A program made the position numbers and the translations under genes. DNA of 12,703 nt from Acidaminococcus sp. CAG:917. GTDB lineage: Bacteria; Bacillota; Clostridia; Christensenellales; CAG-917. Within the stretch, counting starts at the first letter, position 1. Each line of letters begins with the position of its first letter. Where the stretch lies: positions 43,819 to 56,521 of the forward strand of contig FR901011.1 in the NCBI GenBank assembly GCA_000437555.1, read 5' to 3'. This document shows positions 1 to 7,385 of this stretch, in pieces. The notes under the pieces were generated by a model that searched no databases, was not told the DNA's origin, and saw only the letters and a list, made by a program, of their open reading frames with translations.

Positions 1-1121
1 TGTTTGCGGCTCTCGTCGCTGAGTGCGGATTTTATCGTCACTTCCGTTTTGGCGTAAGTCAAATCGACGGATTTTGCAAACATTTCTTTCATCACTTTGA
101 TTGCCTGAGGCGCCCAGCTTCCGTTTTCCATAAAGGCTACGGTGCGCTTTTTGAAGCCTCTTTCGGTAAGATGATTTATAAACTCCCTCATGAACGGGAA
201 AATTTCCGCATTGTAAGTGGTTGTTGCAAGGACTATTCTGCCGTATCTGAAAGCGTCTTCGACCGCTTCCGCCATATCGCATCTTGCAAGGTCGGTGACA
301 ACGACTTTGGGGCAGCCGTTTGATAAAAGTTTTTCCTCTAAAAGCTCAACCGCCTTTTTGGTATTTCCGTAAACCGAGGTGTAGGCGATAACTATGCCAT
401 CGCTCTCCACTCCGTAGCTTGACCAAGTGTTGTAAAGGTCAAGATAGTGCGACAGATTTTCCTTTAAAACCGGTCCGTGAAGGGGACAGATAATCTGAAT
501 GTCAAGCCCTGCCGCTTTTTTGAGCAAAGATTGAACCTGCGTGCCGTATTTGCCGACGATACCGATATAGTAGCGTCTTGCCTCGCAGTCCCATTCCTCT
601 TTGGCGTCGAGCGCTCCGAATTTGCCGAAACCGTCCGCCGAGAAAAGCACCTTATCGGTTGAATCGTAGGTGACTATGACTTCCGGCCAATGCACCATAG
701 GTGCGGTGACAAAAGTCAGATTGTGCTTGCCGAGCTCAAGGGTTGAGCCTTCTCCGACGACTATTCTGCGGTCTTCAAAGTCCGTGCCGAAAAAGTTTTT
801 CATCATTGCAAACGCTTTTGCCGACGAAACAATCGTAGTGGAAGGATATATCTGCATAAACTTTGCAATGCTTCCCGAATGGTCCGGCTCCATGTGTTGA
901 ATGATTAGGTAGTCGGGTTTTTTGCCCTTTAACGCCGAGTCGAGGTTGTCGAGCCATTCGTGTGTGAATTTGGCGTCCACCGTATCCATAACGGCGATTT
1001 TGGAATCGTTGATGACATATGAATTGTAAGCAATGCCGTTGGGAACGATATATTGCCCTTCAAACAAGTCTATTTTATGGTCGTTTACACCGACGTATAA
1101 GATATCGTTTGTTATTTTCAT
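1..1121 (-). CDS. fprA: FprA-type flavodiiron protein (A-type flavoprotein), C-terminus cut by window edge
   Basis: Seen: 373 complete codons run off the left edge. The N-terminal half is a metallo-beta-lactamase-like domain with the full set of diiron ligands: His76, Glu78 and Asp80 (motif QHMEPDHSG), His144 (PMVHWPE), Asp163 (SADGFGKFG) and His215 (PLHGPV). A flavodoxin domain starts near residue 242, with an FMN phosphate-loop motif (YTSVYGNTKKA). Family knowledge: these cytoplasmic enzymes reduce O2 to water and/or NO to N2O using electrons from rubredoxin or F420H2, and protect anaerobes from oxidative or nitrosative stress. Usual length is about 390-410 residues, so roughly 25-35 residues are missing beyond position 1. 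The ATG at 1121 is preceded by AAGGAG with 6-base spacing. The visible part shows no rubredoxin or flavin-reductase fusion. Preference for O2 or NO cannot be read from the sequence. Confidence 0.95.
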   Translation of the reverse strand, partial: MKITNDILYVGVNDHKIDLFEGQYIVPNGIAYNSYVINDSKIAVMDTVDAKFTHEWLDNLDSALKGKKPDYLIIQHMEPDHSGSIAKFMQIYPSTTIVSSAKAFAMMKNFFGTDFEDRRIVVGEGSTLELGKHNLTFVTAPMVHWPEVIVTYDSTDKVLFSADGFGKFGALDAKEEWDCEARRYYIGIVGKYGTQVQSLLKKAAGLDIQIICPLHGPVLKENLSHYLDLYNTWSSYGVESDGIVIAYTSVYGNTKKAVELLEEKLLSNGCPKVVVTDLARCDMAEAVEDAFRYGRIVLATTTYNAEIFPFMREFINHLTERGFKKRTVAFMENGSWAPQAIKVMKEMFAKSVDLTYAKTEVTIKSALSDESRK

Positions 1122-1148
1122 ATTGAGCTCCTTAAATGTTCTAAGCCT

Positions 1149-1176
1149 ATTATACTTAATTTCTTTTTAATTTCAA
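1149..1176 (-). promoter_or_regulatory. SigA-type promoter of fprA
   Basis: On the minus strand, TTGAAA (1171-1176) and a perfect TATAAT (1149-1154) are separated by 16 bases. The expected transcription start near 1142 gives a leader of about 20 bases carrying the AAGGAG site (1128-1133). This makes fprA a transcription unit separate from the upstream dap operon, consistent with the terminator at 1232-1263. Confidence 0.8.
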
Positions 1177-1231
1177 GCGTGGGAATAAACATTGTGTAAA
1201 AATATTCCTTTTGAATTTAAAGCGATTTAAA

Positions 1232-1263
1232 TATAAAAAACGGCTTGCCTTTGCAAACCGTTT
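1232..1263 (-). terminator. Intrinsic terminator of the asd-dapA-dapB operon
   Basis: An 11-base inverted repeat (1238-1248 with 1253-1263, one G-T type mismatch, 4-base loop) is followed on the minus strand by a run of six T and further AT bases. It lies about 40 bases downstream of the dapB stop codon, in the right orientation to end the dap operon transcript before fprA. Confidence 0.85.
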
Positions 1264-1304
1264 GAATGATACAAATTAAATCTGTTTGAAAAATTTAAGA
1301 CAAA

Positions 1305-2504
1305 TCAGCTTATCATAAAGTGTTCTTTTAAAAGCATTTCGGAATTTTTTAAACTCGAAGCGTCGATACAGCAAGAGATTTTGGTTTCCGACGTGGTTAT
1401 TGCGTAAACGGTTGTCTTGTTAGAGGTCAAAAGATTTAACACTTCAAGGGCGACTCCGCTCTTATGTTCCATACCTGCGCCCTCGATTGTGAGTTTTGCG
1501 CAGTTTTCGGTGGAACTGAATTTTATATTCTGAAGTTTTAAAAGGTCGTAGCAAAGCTTGTTATCCGAATCGGAAAGGGTGAAGGATACCGACGCCGAAC
1601 CGTTTGCCGAAAGCGTCTGACTTATCATGTCGAGATTTATTTCGTTTTGAGCCACAAGTTTTAAAAGGTCGATAAATTCGACAGGGGTGGTGTTTTCAAG
1701 CGATATAAGACTGACGCCTTCCTCGCCCGTCACGTTGGTGACGGCATAGTAGTCGCCGATAATGCTGTTCATATCGTAAAGCCCGCTCTTTTTGCCGAAT
1801 ATGTAGCTTGCCGCTCTGAGCGCGCCTGCCGCAAAAACTTCCTTGCTTTCCGAGATATGCGAGATGGTCAACTCCTCGCCGTTTCCGAAAAAGTGCACGT
1901 CGTGTTTGCCTACAACCGTTCCGCCTCGGACGGCGTGGATACCTATCTCGGACGGAGTGCGAGCCGCAGTCTTGCCGTGTCTGCCGTAAACGGGGTCGAG
2001 TGCGCGGACGCTGTTTATCGCCTCGTATATTGTGATAGCGGTGCCGGAAGGGGAGTCGAGCTTTTTGTTGTGGTGCGTTTCGACAATTTCAACGTCGAAA
2101 GAGTCGCCCAAAAACTTAGTGGCTTCTTTGGCGAGATTGCAAAGAAGATTTACGCCAAGGCTCATATTGCTTGCCTTGAACACTGCAATTTTTTCGGAAG
2201 CGGCTTCAATCTGTTTCAATTGGGCTTCGGAGTGTCCCGTAGTCGCAAGTACTATGTTGCAGGCGTTGCTTAGCGAATACTTCAGAATGTCGTCAAGTGA
2301 CGAAGCGTTTGAAAAGTCGATGATGACGTCAGGTCTTAAATTTTGCGAAACTTCCGCAAAAGATTTAAACACGGAAAAGGGGAAATCGTTTCCGCCGAAT
2401 TTATCTACGCCGAAAACGATTTTGTAATCCTGATTTGAAAGCAAAGCTTTGTATATTGTGCGGCCTATTCTTCCGTTTACGCCGCATATAGCTATATTTA
2501 TCAT
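1305..2504 (-). CDS. dapB: 4-hydroxy-tetrahydrodipicolinate reductase fused to aspartokinase-type tandem ACT domains
   Basis: Seen: 399 residues. Residues 1-250 are a complete DapB: NAD(P)H-binding GVNGRIG at 8-14, ATTGHS at 87-92, and the catalytic motif ETHHNKKLDSPSGTA at 142-156. By alignment His144, His145 and Lys148 correspond to E. coli His159, His160 and Lys163. The domain ends at GLYDMNSIIG, where standard DapB proteins (about 240-270 residues) stop. Residues 256-397 resemble the paired ACT domains of aspartokinase: the first contains INLDMISQ and SVSFTL, the second EGAGMEHKSGVA and TTSETKISCCID. Family knowledge: DapB reduces the DapA product to tetrahydrodipicolinate in lysine/diaminopimelate synthesis, and aspartokinase ACT pairs bind lysine or threonine. 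Inference: the fused module senses an amino acid, probably lysine. The gene is last in the operon, 2 bases after the dapA stop codon, with AAAGGA inside the end of dapA as its likely ribosome site. Confidence 0.95.
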   Translation of the reverse strand: MINIAICGVNGRIGRTIYKALLSNQDYKIVFGVDKFGGNDFPFSVFKSFAEVSQNLRPDVIIDFSNASSLDDILKYSLSNACNIVLATTGHSEAQLKQIEAASEKIAVFKASNMSLGVNLLCNLAKEATKFLGDSFDVEIVETHHNKKLDSPSGTAITIYEAINSVRALDPVYGRHGKTAARTPSEIGIHAVRGGTVVGKHDVHFFGNGEELTISHISESKEVFAAGALRAASYIFGKKSGLYDMNSIIGDYYAVTNVTGEEGVSLISLENTTPVEFIDLLKLVAQNEINLDMISQTLSANGSASVSFTLSDSDNKLCYDLLKLQNIKFSSTENCAKLTIEGAGMEHKSGVALEVLNLLTSNKTTVYAITTSETKISCCIDASSLKNSEMLLKEHFMIS

Positions 2505-2506
2505 AT

Positions 2507-3382
2507 TTATCCTTTTATAAGTTCGTTGTATGCGTTAATCAAAACTTTAGTATTTTCTTCCGTCATTTCCGTGAGCGGAAGACGAATATATTTTTGACAA
2601 ATGCCCAAAGTTTCCGCCATCTTCTTGACGGGAATCGGGTTGACTTCCATAAACAGAGCTTTTACAAAGGGAAGCATATCCCTTTGCATTTTTGCCGACG
2701 TCTTTATATCGCCGTCAAAGAAAGCCTTGCACATATCCGAAACGTATTTCGGTATGACGTTGGAAGCGACGGATATGACTCCTAAGCCGCCCATTGCGAG
2801 GGTGGGAACGGTGAGGGAATCGTCGCCGCTGTAAACGTCGGCTTTGCCTTCCGTCAGGCGAATGACTTCTTCAATCTGTTCCATATTGCCGCTTGCCTCT
2901 TTGATAGCCGCTATGTTTTTGATTTCGGCAAGACGCGCAAAGGTCTTGGGCAAAAGATTTACTCCCGTTCTGCCCGGGACGTTGTAGGCGATAATGTCAA
3001 GCGAGATGTGTTTGGCTATCTCGGAATAGTGAGCGACAAGTCCGTCCTGAGTTGCCTTGTTGTAATAGGGGGTGACGACCAAAACGGCGTCCGCACCTAT
3101 TTTTTCCGCCATGACGGAATTTTCTACCGCGGCGGCGGTGGAGTTTGCGCCCGTGCCGATAATGACGGGAATTTTACCTTTTGCCGTCTTTACCGCAAGG
3201 CGCATAACTTCTTCTTTTTCCTTTGCGGTCATGGTGGCAGGCTCGCCCGTCGTTCCGAGGACGACTAAGGCGTCCGTGCCGTTACTAATCTGAAAATTAA
3301 GAAGTTTTTCATACGCGTTTAAATCGACGCCGTTTTCGGTAAACGGGGTTATTAGCGCGGTGGCACTGCCTTTGAAAATCAT
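2507..3382 (-). CDS. dapA: 4-hydroxy-tetrahydrodipicolinate synthase
   Basis: Seen: 291 residues, normal length, colinear with E. coli DapA without gaps over at least the first 160 residues. Catalytic residues are present: Schiff-base Lys161 (AIKEASGN), Tyr133 and Arg138 (IAYNVPGRTG), and Thr44/Thr45 (LGTTGEPA). Family knowledge: the enzyme condenses pyruvate with aspartate semialdehyde, the committed step to lysine and diaminopimelate, in the cytoplasm as a TIM-barrel oligomer. Of the residues that bind inhibitory lysine in E. coli, Ala49, Asn80 and Tyr106 are kept, but His53 is Ala, His56 is Lys and Glu84 is Ala. Inference: this DapA is probably insensitive to lysine, like several Gram-positive enzymes. 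The start ATG lies 1 base after the asd stop, with GGAGGG (3388-3393) as the ribosome site inside the end of asd, so translation is probably coupled. Confidence 0.97.
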   Translation of the reverse strand: MIFKGSATALITPFTENGVDLNAYEKLLNFQISNGTDALVVLGTTGEPATMTAKEKEEVMRLAVKTAKGKIPVIIGTGANSTAAAVENSVMAEKIGADAVLVVTPYYNKATQDGLVAHYSEIAKHISLDIIAYNVPGRTGVNLLPKTFARLAEIKNIAAIKEASGNMEQIEEVIRLTEGKADVYSGDDSLTVPTLAMGGLGVISVASNVIPKYVSDMCKAFFDGDIKTSAKMQRDMLPFVKALFMEVNPIPVKKMAETLGICQKYIRLPLTEMTEENTKVLINAYNELIKG

Positions 3383-3383
3383 A

Positions 3384-4391
3384 TCAGCCCTCCGATTTTT
3401 TCTTTATCAAAACTTCTACAATCTGAACGGCGTTTGTTGCCGCGCCCTTTCTGATGTTGTCGGCAACACACCAAATGTTAACGCCCGATTCGACCGAGTC
3501 GTCTTTTCTTACTCTGCCGACGTAGACTTCGTCGTGGTTTTCTGCGTCCAAGGGAGTGGGGTAGACGCCGTTTTTGACGTCGTCCATAACGATTATTCCA
3601 TTGGCGCCTTTAAGCGTTTCGATGACGCCTTCTCTGGTGCAGGGTTTTTCAAATTCTATATTGATTGATTCGCTGTGTCCGTAATATACAGGAACGCGAA
3701 CGGTAGTTGCAGTTATCTTAAGAGAATCGTCGTGCAAAATCTTTTTTGTTTCGACAATCATCTTCCATTCCTCTTTGGTGTAGCCGTCTTCCATAAAAAC
3801 GTCGATATGGGGGAGCATATTAAAGGCAATCGGCTTCGGAAACTTTTGAGGAGCTTGTCCCTCGATTCCGTTTTTGAGGTCGTTATAACCTGCGACGCCC
3901 GCGCCCGAAACTGCTTGATAAGTGCTGTAAACTATACGCTTGATTTTATATTTGTCGTGGAGCGGCTTTAGTGCGACAACCGCCTGAATTGTGCTGCAGT
4001 TGGGGTTTGCTATGATACCTTTGTTCCAATCGACGTCTTCGGGGTTTACTTCGGGGACTACCAAAGGAACATCGGGATACATTCTCCACTGGCTGGAGTT
4101 ATCCACAACGGTGGCTCCCGCTTTTACGAATATCGGAGCAAAGTTTTTTGAGGTTTCGCCGCCGGCGGAAAACAGTGCAAAATCCACTTTGCCTTTGAGT
4201 GCCATGACGTTATCTTCCGTAAGTTCGATAACGGTGTGTTTTTTGCCCATAAAATCTATTTGTTTTCCCGCGCTCTTTTTAGAAGCGAAAAGATAATAAT
4301 TTTCAACGGGGAGCTTGCGCTCGGTCAAGACTTCTAAGAATTTGTTTCCGACCATACCGGTCGCACCTACAACGGCGATATTGAATTTCAT
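3384..4391 (-). CDS. asd: Aspartate-semialdehyde dehydrogenase
   Basis: Seen: 335 residues from the chosen start. NADP-binding GATGMVGNKF lies at residues 9-18 and the active-site Cys132 in ANPNCSTIQ. His239 in RVPVYYGHSESI is the likely catalytic base, and HIDVFMEDGYTKEEWKM is a family signature. Length matches the family (about 330-360). Role: reduces aspartyl phosphate to aspartate semialdehyde, supplying DapA, which is encoded immediately downstream. The open frame extends upstream to a TTG at 4445, but that TTG lies within the TTGACA -35 element and would add 18 residues not seen in the family. The ATG at 4391 has a perfect AGGAGG at 6-base spacing and puts the nucleotide-binding motif at the expected distance from the N terminus. 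First gene of the asd-dapA-dapB operon. Confidence 0.97.
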   Translation of the reverse strand: MKFNIAVVGATGMVGNKFLEVLTERKLPVENYYLFASKKSAGKQIDFMGKKHTVIELTEDNVMALKGKVDFALFSAGGETSKNFAPIFVKAGATVVDNSSQWRMYPDVPLVVPEVNPEDVDWNKGIIANPNCSTIQAVVALKPLHDKYKIKRIVYSTYQAVSGAGVAGYNDLKNGIEGQAPQKFPKPIAFNMLPHIDVFMEDGYTKEEWKMIVETKKILHDDSLKITATTVRVPVYYGHSESINIEFEKPCTREGVIETLKGANGIIVMDDVKNGVYPTPLDAENHDEVYVGRVRKDDSVESGVNIWCVADNIRKGAATNAVQIVEVLIKKKSEG

Positions 4392-4397
4392 TTTAGA

Positions 4398-4403
4398 CCT
4401 CCT
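4398..4403 (-). promoter_or_regulatory. Ribosome binding site that fixes the asd start
   Basis: AGGAGG on the minus strand, 6 bases before the ATG at 4391. It favours this start over the upstream in-frame TTG at 4445. Confidence 0.85.
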
Positions 4404-4416
4404 AAGTATATATATG

Positions 4417-4445
4417 AAATTATCACTAATAAGGTAATTTGTCAA
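4417..4445 (-). promoter_or_regulatory. Promoter of the asd-dapA-dapB operon
   Basis: A perfect TTGACA lies at 4440-4445 on the minus strand. The -10 is either TAATTT (4417-4422, 17-base spacer) or GATAAT (4419-4424, 15-base spacer). The predicted leader is only about 20 bases, too short for a lysine riboswitch or T-box, so no RNA-level lysine control is visible at this promoter. Confidence 0.65.
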
Positions 4446-4488
4446 TTTTATTGAAAAAGTTTAATTTATTTATTTGATATTTACTGTA

Positions 4489-4497
4489 TGTTATAGT
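4489..4497 (+). promoter_or_regulatory. Extended -10 promoter of the 4532-8004 operon
   Basis: TG at 4489-4490, one base, then TATAGT at 4492-4497 form an extended -10 element. No good -35 hexamer is at normal spacing. The start codon is 35 bases downstream, preceded by AGGAG (4522-4526). It is divergent from the asd promoter in a 140-base gap. Confidence 0.5.
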
Positions 4498-4531
4498 AGA
4501 ATAAAAACAATAATGCAATATAGGAGTTAAA

Positions 4532-5707
4532 ATGGCTAAAACGCACAATGCTTACAAAGGCGAAAAACCCCAAAGACAACCCAAGCTTTTGATGAGGGAC
4601 GGCTTTACCGTAGGATACGAACTCCGCGAACAGGCCGTGCCCGAAACTATGATAAATGCGGAAGGCAAAGTGGTGCCTTACGTCCCCAAATTTCCCGACA
4701 GCGTAAAGGGCTCTTTTGCCGCTTATAAGGCAAACACGAAAACGCTTTTAAAGGCAAGTTTATATTTTTTAATCTTCCTTGCTCCTATGATAGTGCTTTT
4801 GGTATACGGCTATAATGCGCTTTTGGCTCATTATACTTATAGCGGCGGAAATTTTATGGGCAACCTGGGCATAGGCTATCCCGGTGAGATATCCGATATC
4901 CATTCCATTATGCTTACGCTCTATAACGGCTATCAGATGTTCTTGTTCTATTGCGTCCCGGCTGTGTTTATAATATCTCTCGGTATGGCGGGTCTGTTTA
5001 ACGTTGCGAAAAAAGTTATCTGGAACGAGCCTATCAAATACGTCGCAAAGCCTTTCTTTGACGGCATAAAGAGATTTTGGTGGAAATACGTCATTTTCGT
5101 GATGGTCGGGGCAGGCGTTCTGCTTGCAATGGGTTCGTCGCTCATTTACCTTTTGGGCGAGATAGAGATGTCGAGAGCCGGAGCGGGAGCATATTGCGCC
5201 TGTATATTCACGTTTATAATCGGAGCGCCTATCGTGCTTTACTGCCTTGTTCCGCTTACGATTATTCCGTCGTATAAGCTCAGCTTTATCGAGCTAATTA
5301 AAGATTCGTTTATAATGCTTGTAAACCGCTTTGTGCCTTATCTCATCATGTCGGTGGTCAGCATTATCCCGATTGCGCTTTTGGCGATATCGCCTATACT
5401 GTCGTATATACTCTACATCGTTTACGTCGGTTTCGGTTGCTCGCTTTGGGCTATGCTGTGGACGGGCGTGGGACATTCAAGCTATTTAAAATGCGTATAT
5501 CTCCACGATATAACGGAATCGCAGTCTAAAAATCCTTACGCCAGAACCGCTAAGCAATCGCAAAAGCAAAAAGGTCAGATTGTAGAGGGTAAGACGGAAA
5601 ATCCCGAAAATGCCCAAAAACAGACTAATCAGACGAGTAACCAAACAAAGAAGAAACCGCAGCAAGGCTTTGTAAATCCGAAAAAGAAAAAGAAGAAGAA
5701 TGGCTAA
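4532..5707 (+). CDS. Multi-pass membrane protein of unknown function with poly-lysine tail
   Basis: I do not recognise the family. Seen: 391 residues. A soluble, basic N-terminal region of about 70 residues is followed by about six hydrophobic segments, near residues 76-98, 134-156, 186-208, 220-246, 266-288 and 290-312. A hydrophilic C-terminal tail of about 75 residues is rich in Gln, Asn and Lys and ends in a run of six lysines followed by Asn-Gly. The tail is probably cytoplasmic by the positive-inside rule and could touch membrane lipid or an acidic partner; the product of the third gene in this operon is strongly acidic. Start ATG has AGGAG at 5-base spacing. The stop codon overlaps the next gene by 8 bases. 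A transporter-like role or an envelope-complex scaffold is possible, but nothing in the sequence decides it. Confidence 0.85.
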   Translation: MAKTHNAYKGEKPQRQPKLLMRDGFTVGYELREQAVPETMINAEGKVVPYVPKFPDSVKGSFAAYKANTKTLLKASLYFLIFLAPMIVLLVYGYNALLAHYTYSGGNFMGNLGIGYPGEISDIHSIMLTLYNGYQMFLFYCVPAVFIISLGMAGLFNVAKKVIWNEPIKYVAKPFFDGIKRFWWKYVIFVMVGAGVLLAMGSSLIYLLGEIEMSRAGAGAYCACIFTFIIGAPIVLYCLVPLTIIPSYKLSFIELIKDSFIMLVNRFVPYLIMSVVSIIPIALLAISPILSYILYIVYVGFGCSLWAMLWTGVGHSSYLKCVYLHDITESQSKNPYARTAKQSQKQKGQIVEGKTENPENAQKQTNQTSNQTKKKPQQGFVNPKKKKKKNG

Positions 5708-7385
5708 AATTTACAGCATTGATTTAACCGAGGACGAATGTCTCGACTTCGCTTACGACGCGGCGTCGGATAACGACTTGAAAAAAAGTCTTTTTTACGT
5801 CCATAAAGCGTTGGAACTCAACCCCGACAACATAGAGGCGAATTTTTATCTCGCCTCTATTTATTCTGACCTCAGTGCCTTCGCTTTTTCAAACGACGTC
5901 ATATTCAAGACGCTTCCTAAAATTAAAGATAAATCCGAGCTTGACAGATTTTACATACTCTTGGGCGCAAATTTTTCCACGCTCGGCGATTTCGACCTCG
6001 CCACGCACTATGCCACTAAGATTGATTTCGATTCCGAATTTATGGCGGAGCTTGGAGAGGCGTTCGATATTGAAGTGGTGGAAAACAAACCGCGTTTTTA
6101 TCTTGCCTATCCTAAAGGAGAGGAATATTATGCCGAAAGACTCGAAAGAGCAAAAGATTTACTGAACGAAAAAGAGGTAGGACAGGCTCTCGAGATTTTG
6201 GAAGAATTTAAAGACGGCACGCCGTATAAGGATAAAGCCGACCATTTAAAGCTTTTATGCTTTATGCTCCGAGACGACTTCGATTCTATAATATATTACG
6301 GAAACGAGATGCTGAAGACGAGCAAAAACAAAATTCCGATAAAGTGTATGCTCATCACCGCTTTGATGTTTGAATCGAAAACGAAAGAGGCAAACGAAAA
6401 ACTCGACGAGCTTTTAGGAGAGGAGAATATCGGAGTGGACGACCTCGGCGTAGTTTTGCCGCTAATGGTCAATATGAAGCGTCACGACAAGGTGGTGGAA
6501 TATTGTCTCAAATTCAACGGCAAGCATCAGTATCACCCGAGCACGCTTATGTGGCTGTCCCAGGGCTATTACAATCTCGGGCAAAAGGAAAAAGCCTTAG
6601 AGGTTATGAAAGAGGTTTACGAGATATACCGTGACTATCTTCCCGCCAGGTATTACATAAATTATTATAAAACGGGCATATCCGAGGTGGAATATTCGCT
6701 CGGTCTGCCGCTTATGGAGTATTTCAACCGTCAGAGCCAAATAAAAAATTTTCTTCTTTCAAAAACCGAGGAAGCAAAAAAAGCATATCTTTACGATAAA
6801 GAAATAAACGATATTATAAGGTGGAGTTTTAAAGAGGGCAACGTAACTATTGTGCTTGCTCTTATAATCAAACTCGGCGAGTTTTATCAAAAGGATATGG
6901 ACGAGTTGTTTTACGATATAATGCATTCCGACAAAATCGTATTTCAGGAAGTAGTCGAAATAGTCAGGATTTATCTTTTAAACAAACCCGAGCTAACTTT
7001 TTCGCTTTGCGTAAACGGCAGGCTCAAAGAAATTTACGCGGCGTTTCCTAACGAAGTAAAGTACCTGCCGTCCAACGTCTTGTCGGCGCTTGCAAATACC
7101 ATAGCGGAAATCATATTCGAATTCGACGAATCAAACGAGATGCTTGAAAAGCTTATAAAGCTTTTAAACGCTTATCTTAAATTTGAAGATTCCAAGACGG
7201 GTATCGGCTTGGCGAGTTACGATAAACTAAAAAAGATGAAATCGTTAAAGACCATGGTCGGAGTTTTTCTCGTCGCTTTGGGTGAAGAAAAAAACGAGAT
7301 TTTCGAAAGGCTCGATTTGAACAAAGTCAGTTTTTCAAAGTATATGAAAACAATTTTCGGAGATAAAAAAAATGACAAACAATAA
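5700..7385 (+). CDS. TPR-repeat protein of unknown function
   Basis: Seen: 561 residues, no signal peptide and no membrane segment, so probably cytoplasmic. The N-terminal 315 residues carry TPR-like helix pairs. The clearest are near 12-45 (ending YVHKALELNPDNIEAN) and 282-315 (WLSQGYYNLGQKEKALEVMK), with weaker ones near 46-110, 143-205 and 213-275. The C-terminal region (about 340-561) is helical but has no repeat I can assign. TPR arrays are protein-binding scaffolds, so a role in assembling a complex with the membrane protein encoded just upstream is a reasonable inference. The start overlaps the upstream gene by 8 bases. No classical ribosome site precedes it except the AAGAAGAAG purine run that encodes the upstream lysine tail, suggesting translational coupling. 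Confidence 0.88.
   Translation: MAKIYSIDLTEDECLDFAYDAASDNDLKKSLFYVHKALELNPDNIEANFYLASIYSDLSAFAFSNDVIFKTLPKIKDKSELDRFYILLGANFSTLGDFDLATHYATKIDFDSEFMAELGEAFDIEVVENKPRFYLAYPKGEEYYAERLERAKDLLNEKEVGQALEILEEFKDGTPYKDKADHLKLLCFMLRDDFDSIIYYGNEMLKTSKNKIPIKCMLITALMFESKTKEANEKLDELLGEENIGVDDLGVVLPLMVNMKRHDKVVEYCLKFNGKHQYHPSTLMWLSQGYYNLGQKEKALEVMKEVYEIYRDYLPARYYINYYKTGISEVEYSLGLPLMEYFNRQSQIKNFLLSKTEEAKKAYLYDKEINDIIRWSFKEGNVTIVLALIIKLGEFYQKDMDELFYDIMHSDKIVFQEVVEIVRIYLLNKPELTFSLCVNGRLKEIYAAFPNEVKYLPSNVLSALANTIAEIIFEFDESNEMLEKLIKLLNAYLKFEDSKTGIGLASYDKLKKMKSLKTMVGVFLVALGEEKNEIFERLDLNKVSFSKYMKTIFGDKKNDKQ

Noticed and set aside
1857..2427. Two long plus-strand open frames (138 and 131 codons) opposite dapB
   Set aside because: They lie wholly antisense to a strongly conserved gene, encode no recognisable motifs, lack ribosome sites and overlap each other; explained by the codon pattern of dapB.
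2594..4296. Several plus-strand open frames of 60-100 codons opposite dapA and asd
   Set aside because: Shadows of well-identified enzymes on the minus strand, with no independent support.
4404..4531. Possible lysine riboswitch or T-box upstream of asd
   Set aside because: Only about 140 bases separate the divergent start codons, and the best promoter leaves a leader of about 20 bases; no L-box or T-box conserved elements are visible.
5678..5707. Programmed -1 frameshift at the A/G-rich run joining the membrane protein to the TPR protein
   Set aside because: The TPR gene is in the +1 frame relative to the membrane protein gene, so a -1 shift would not reach it, and no strict X-XXY-YYZ heptamer is in register.
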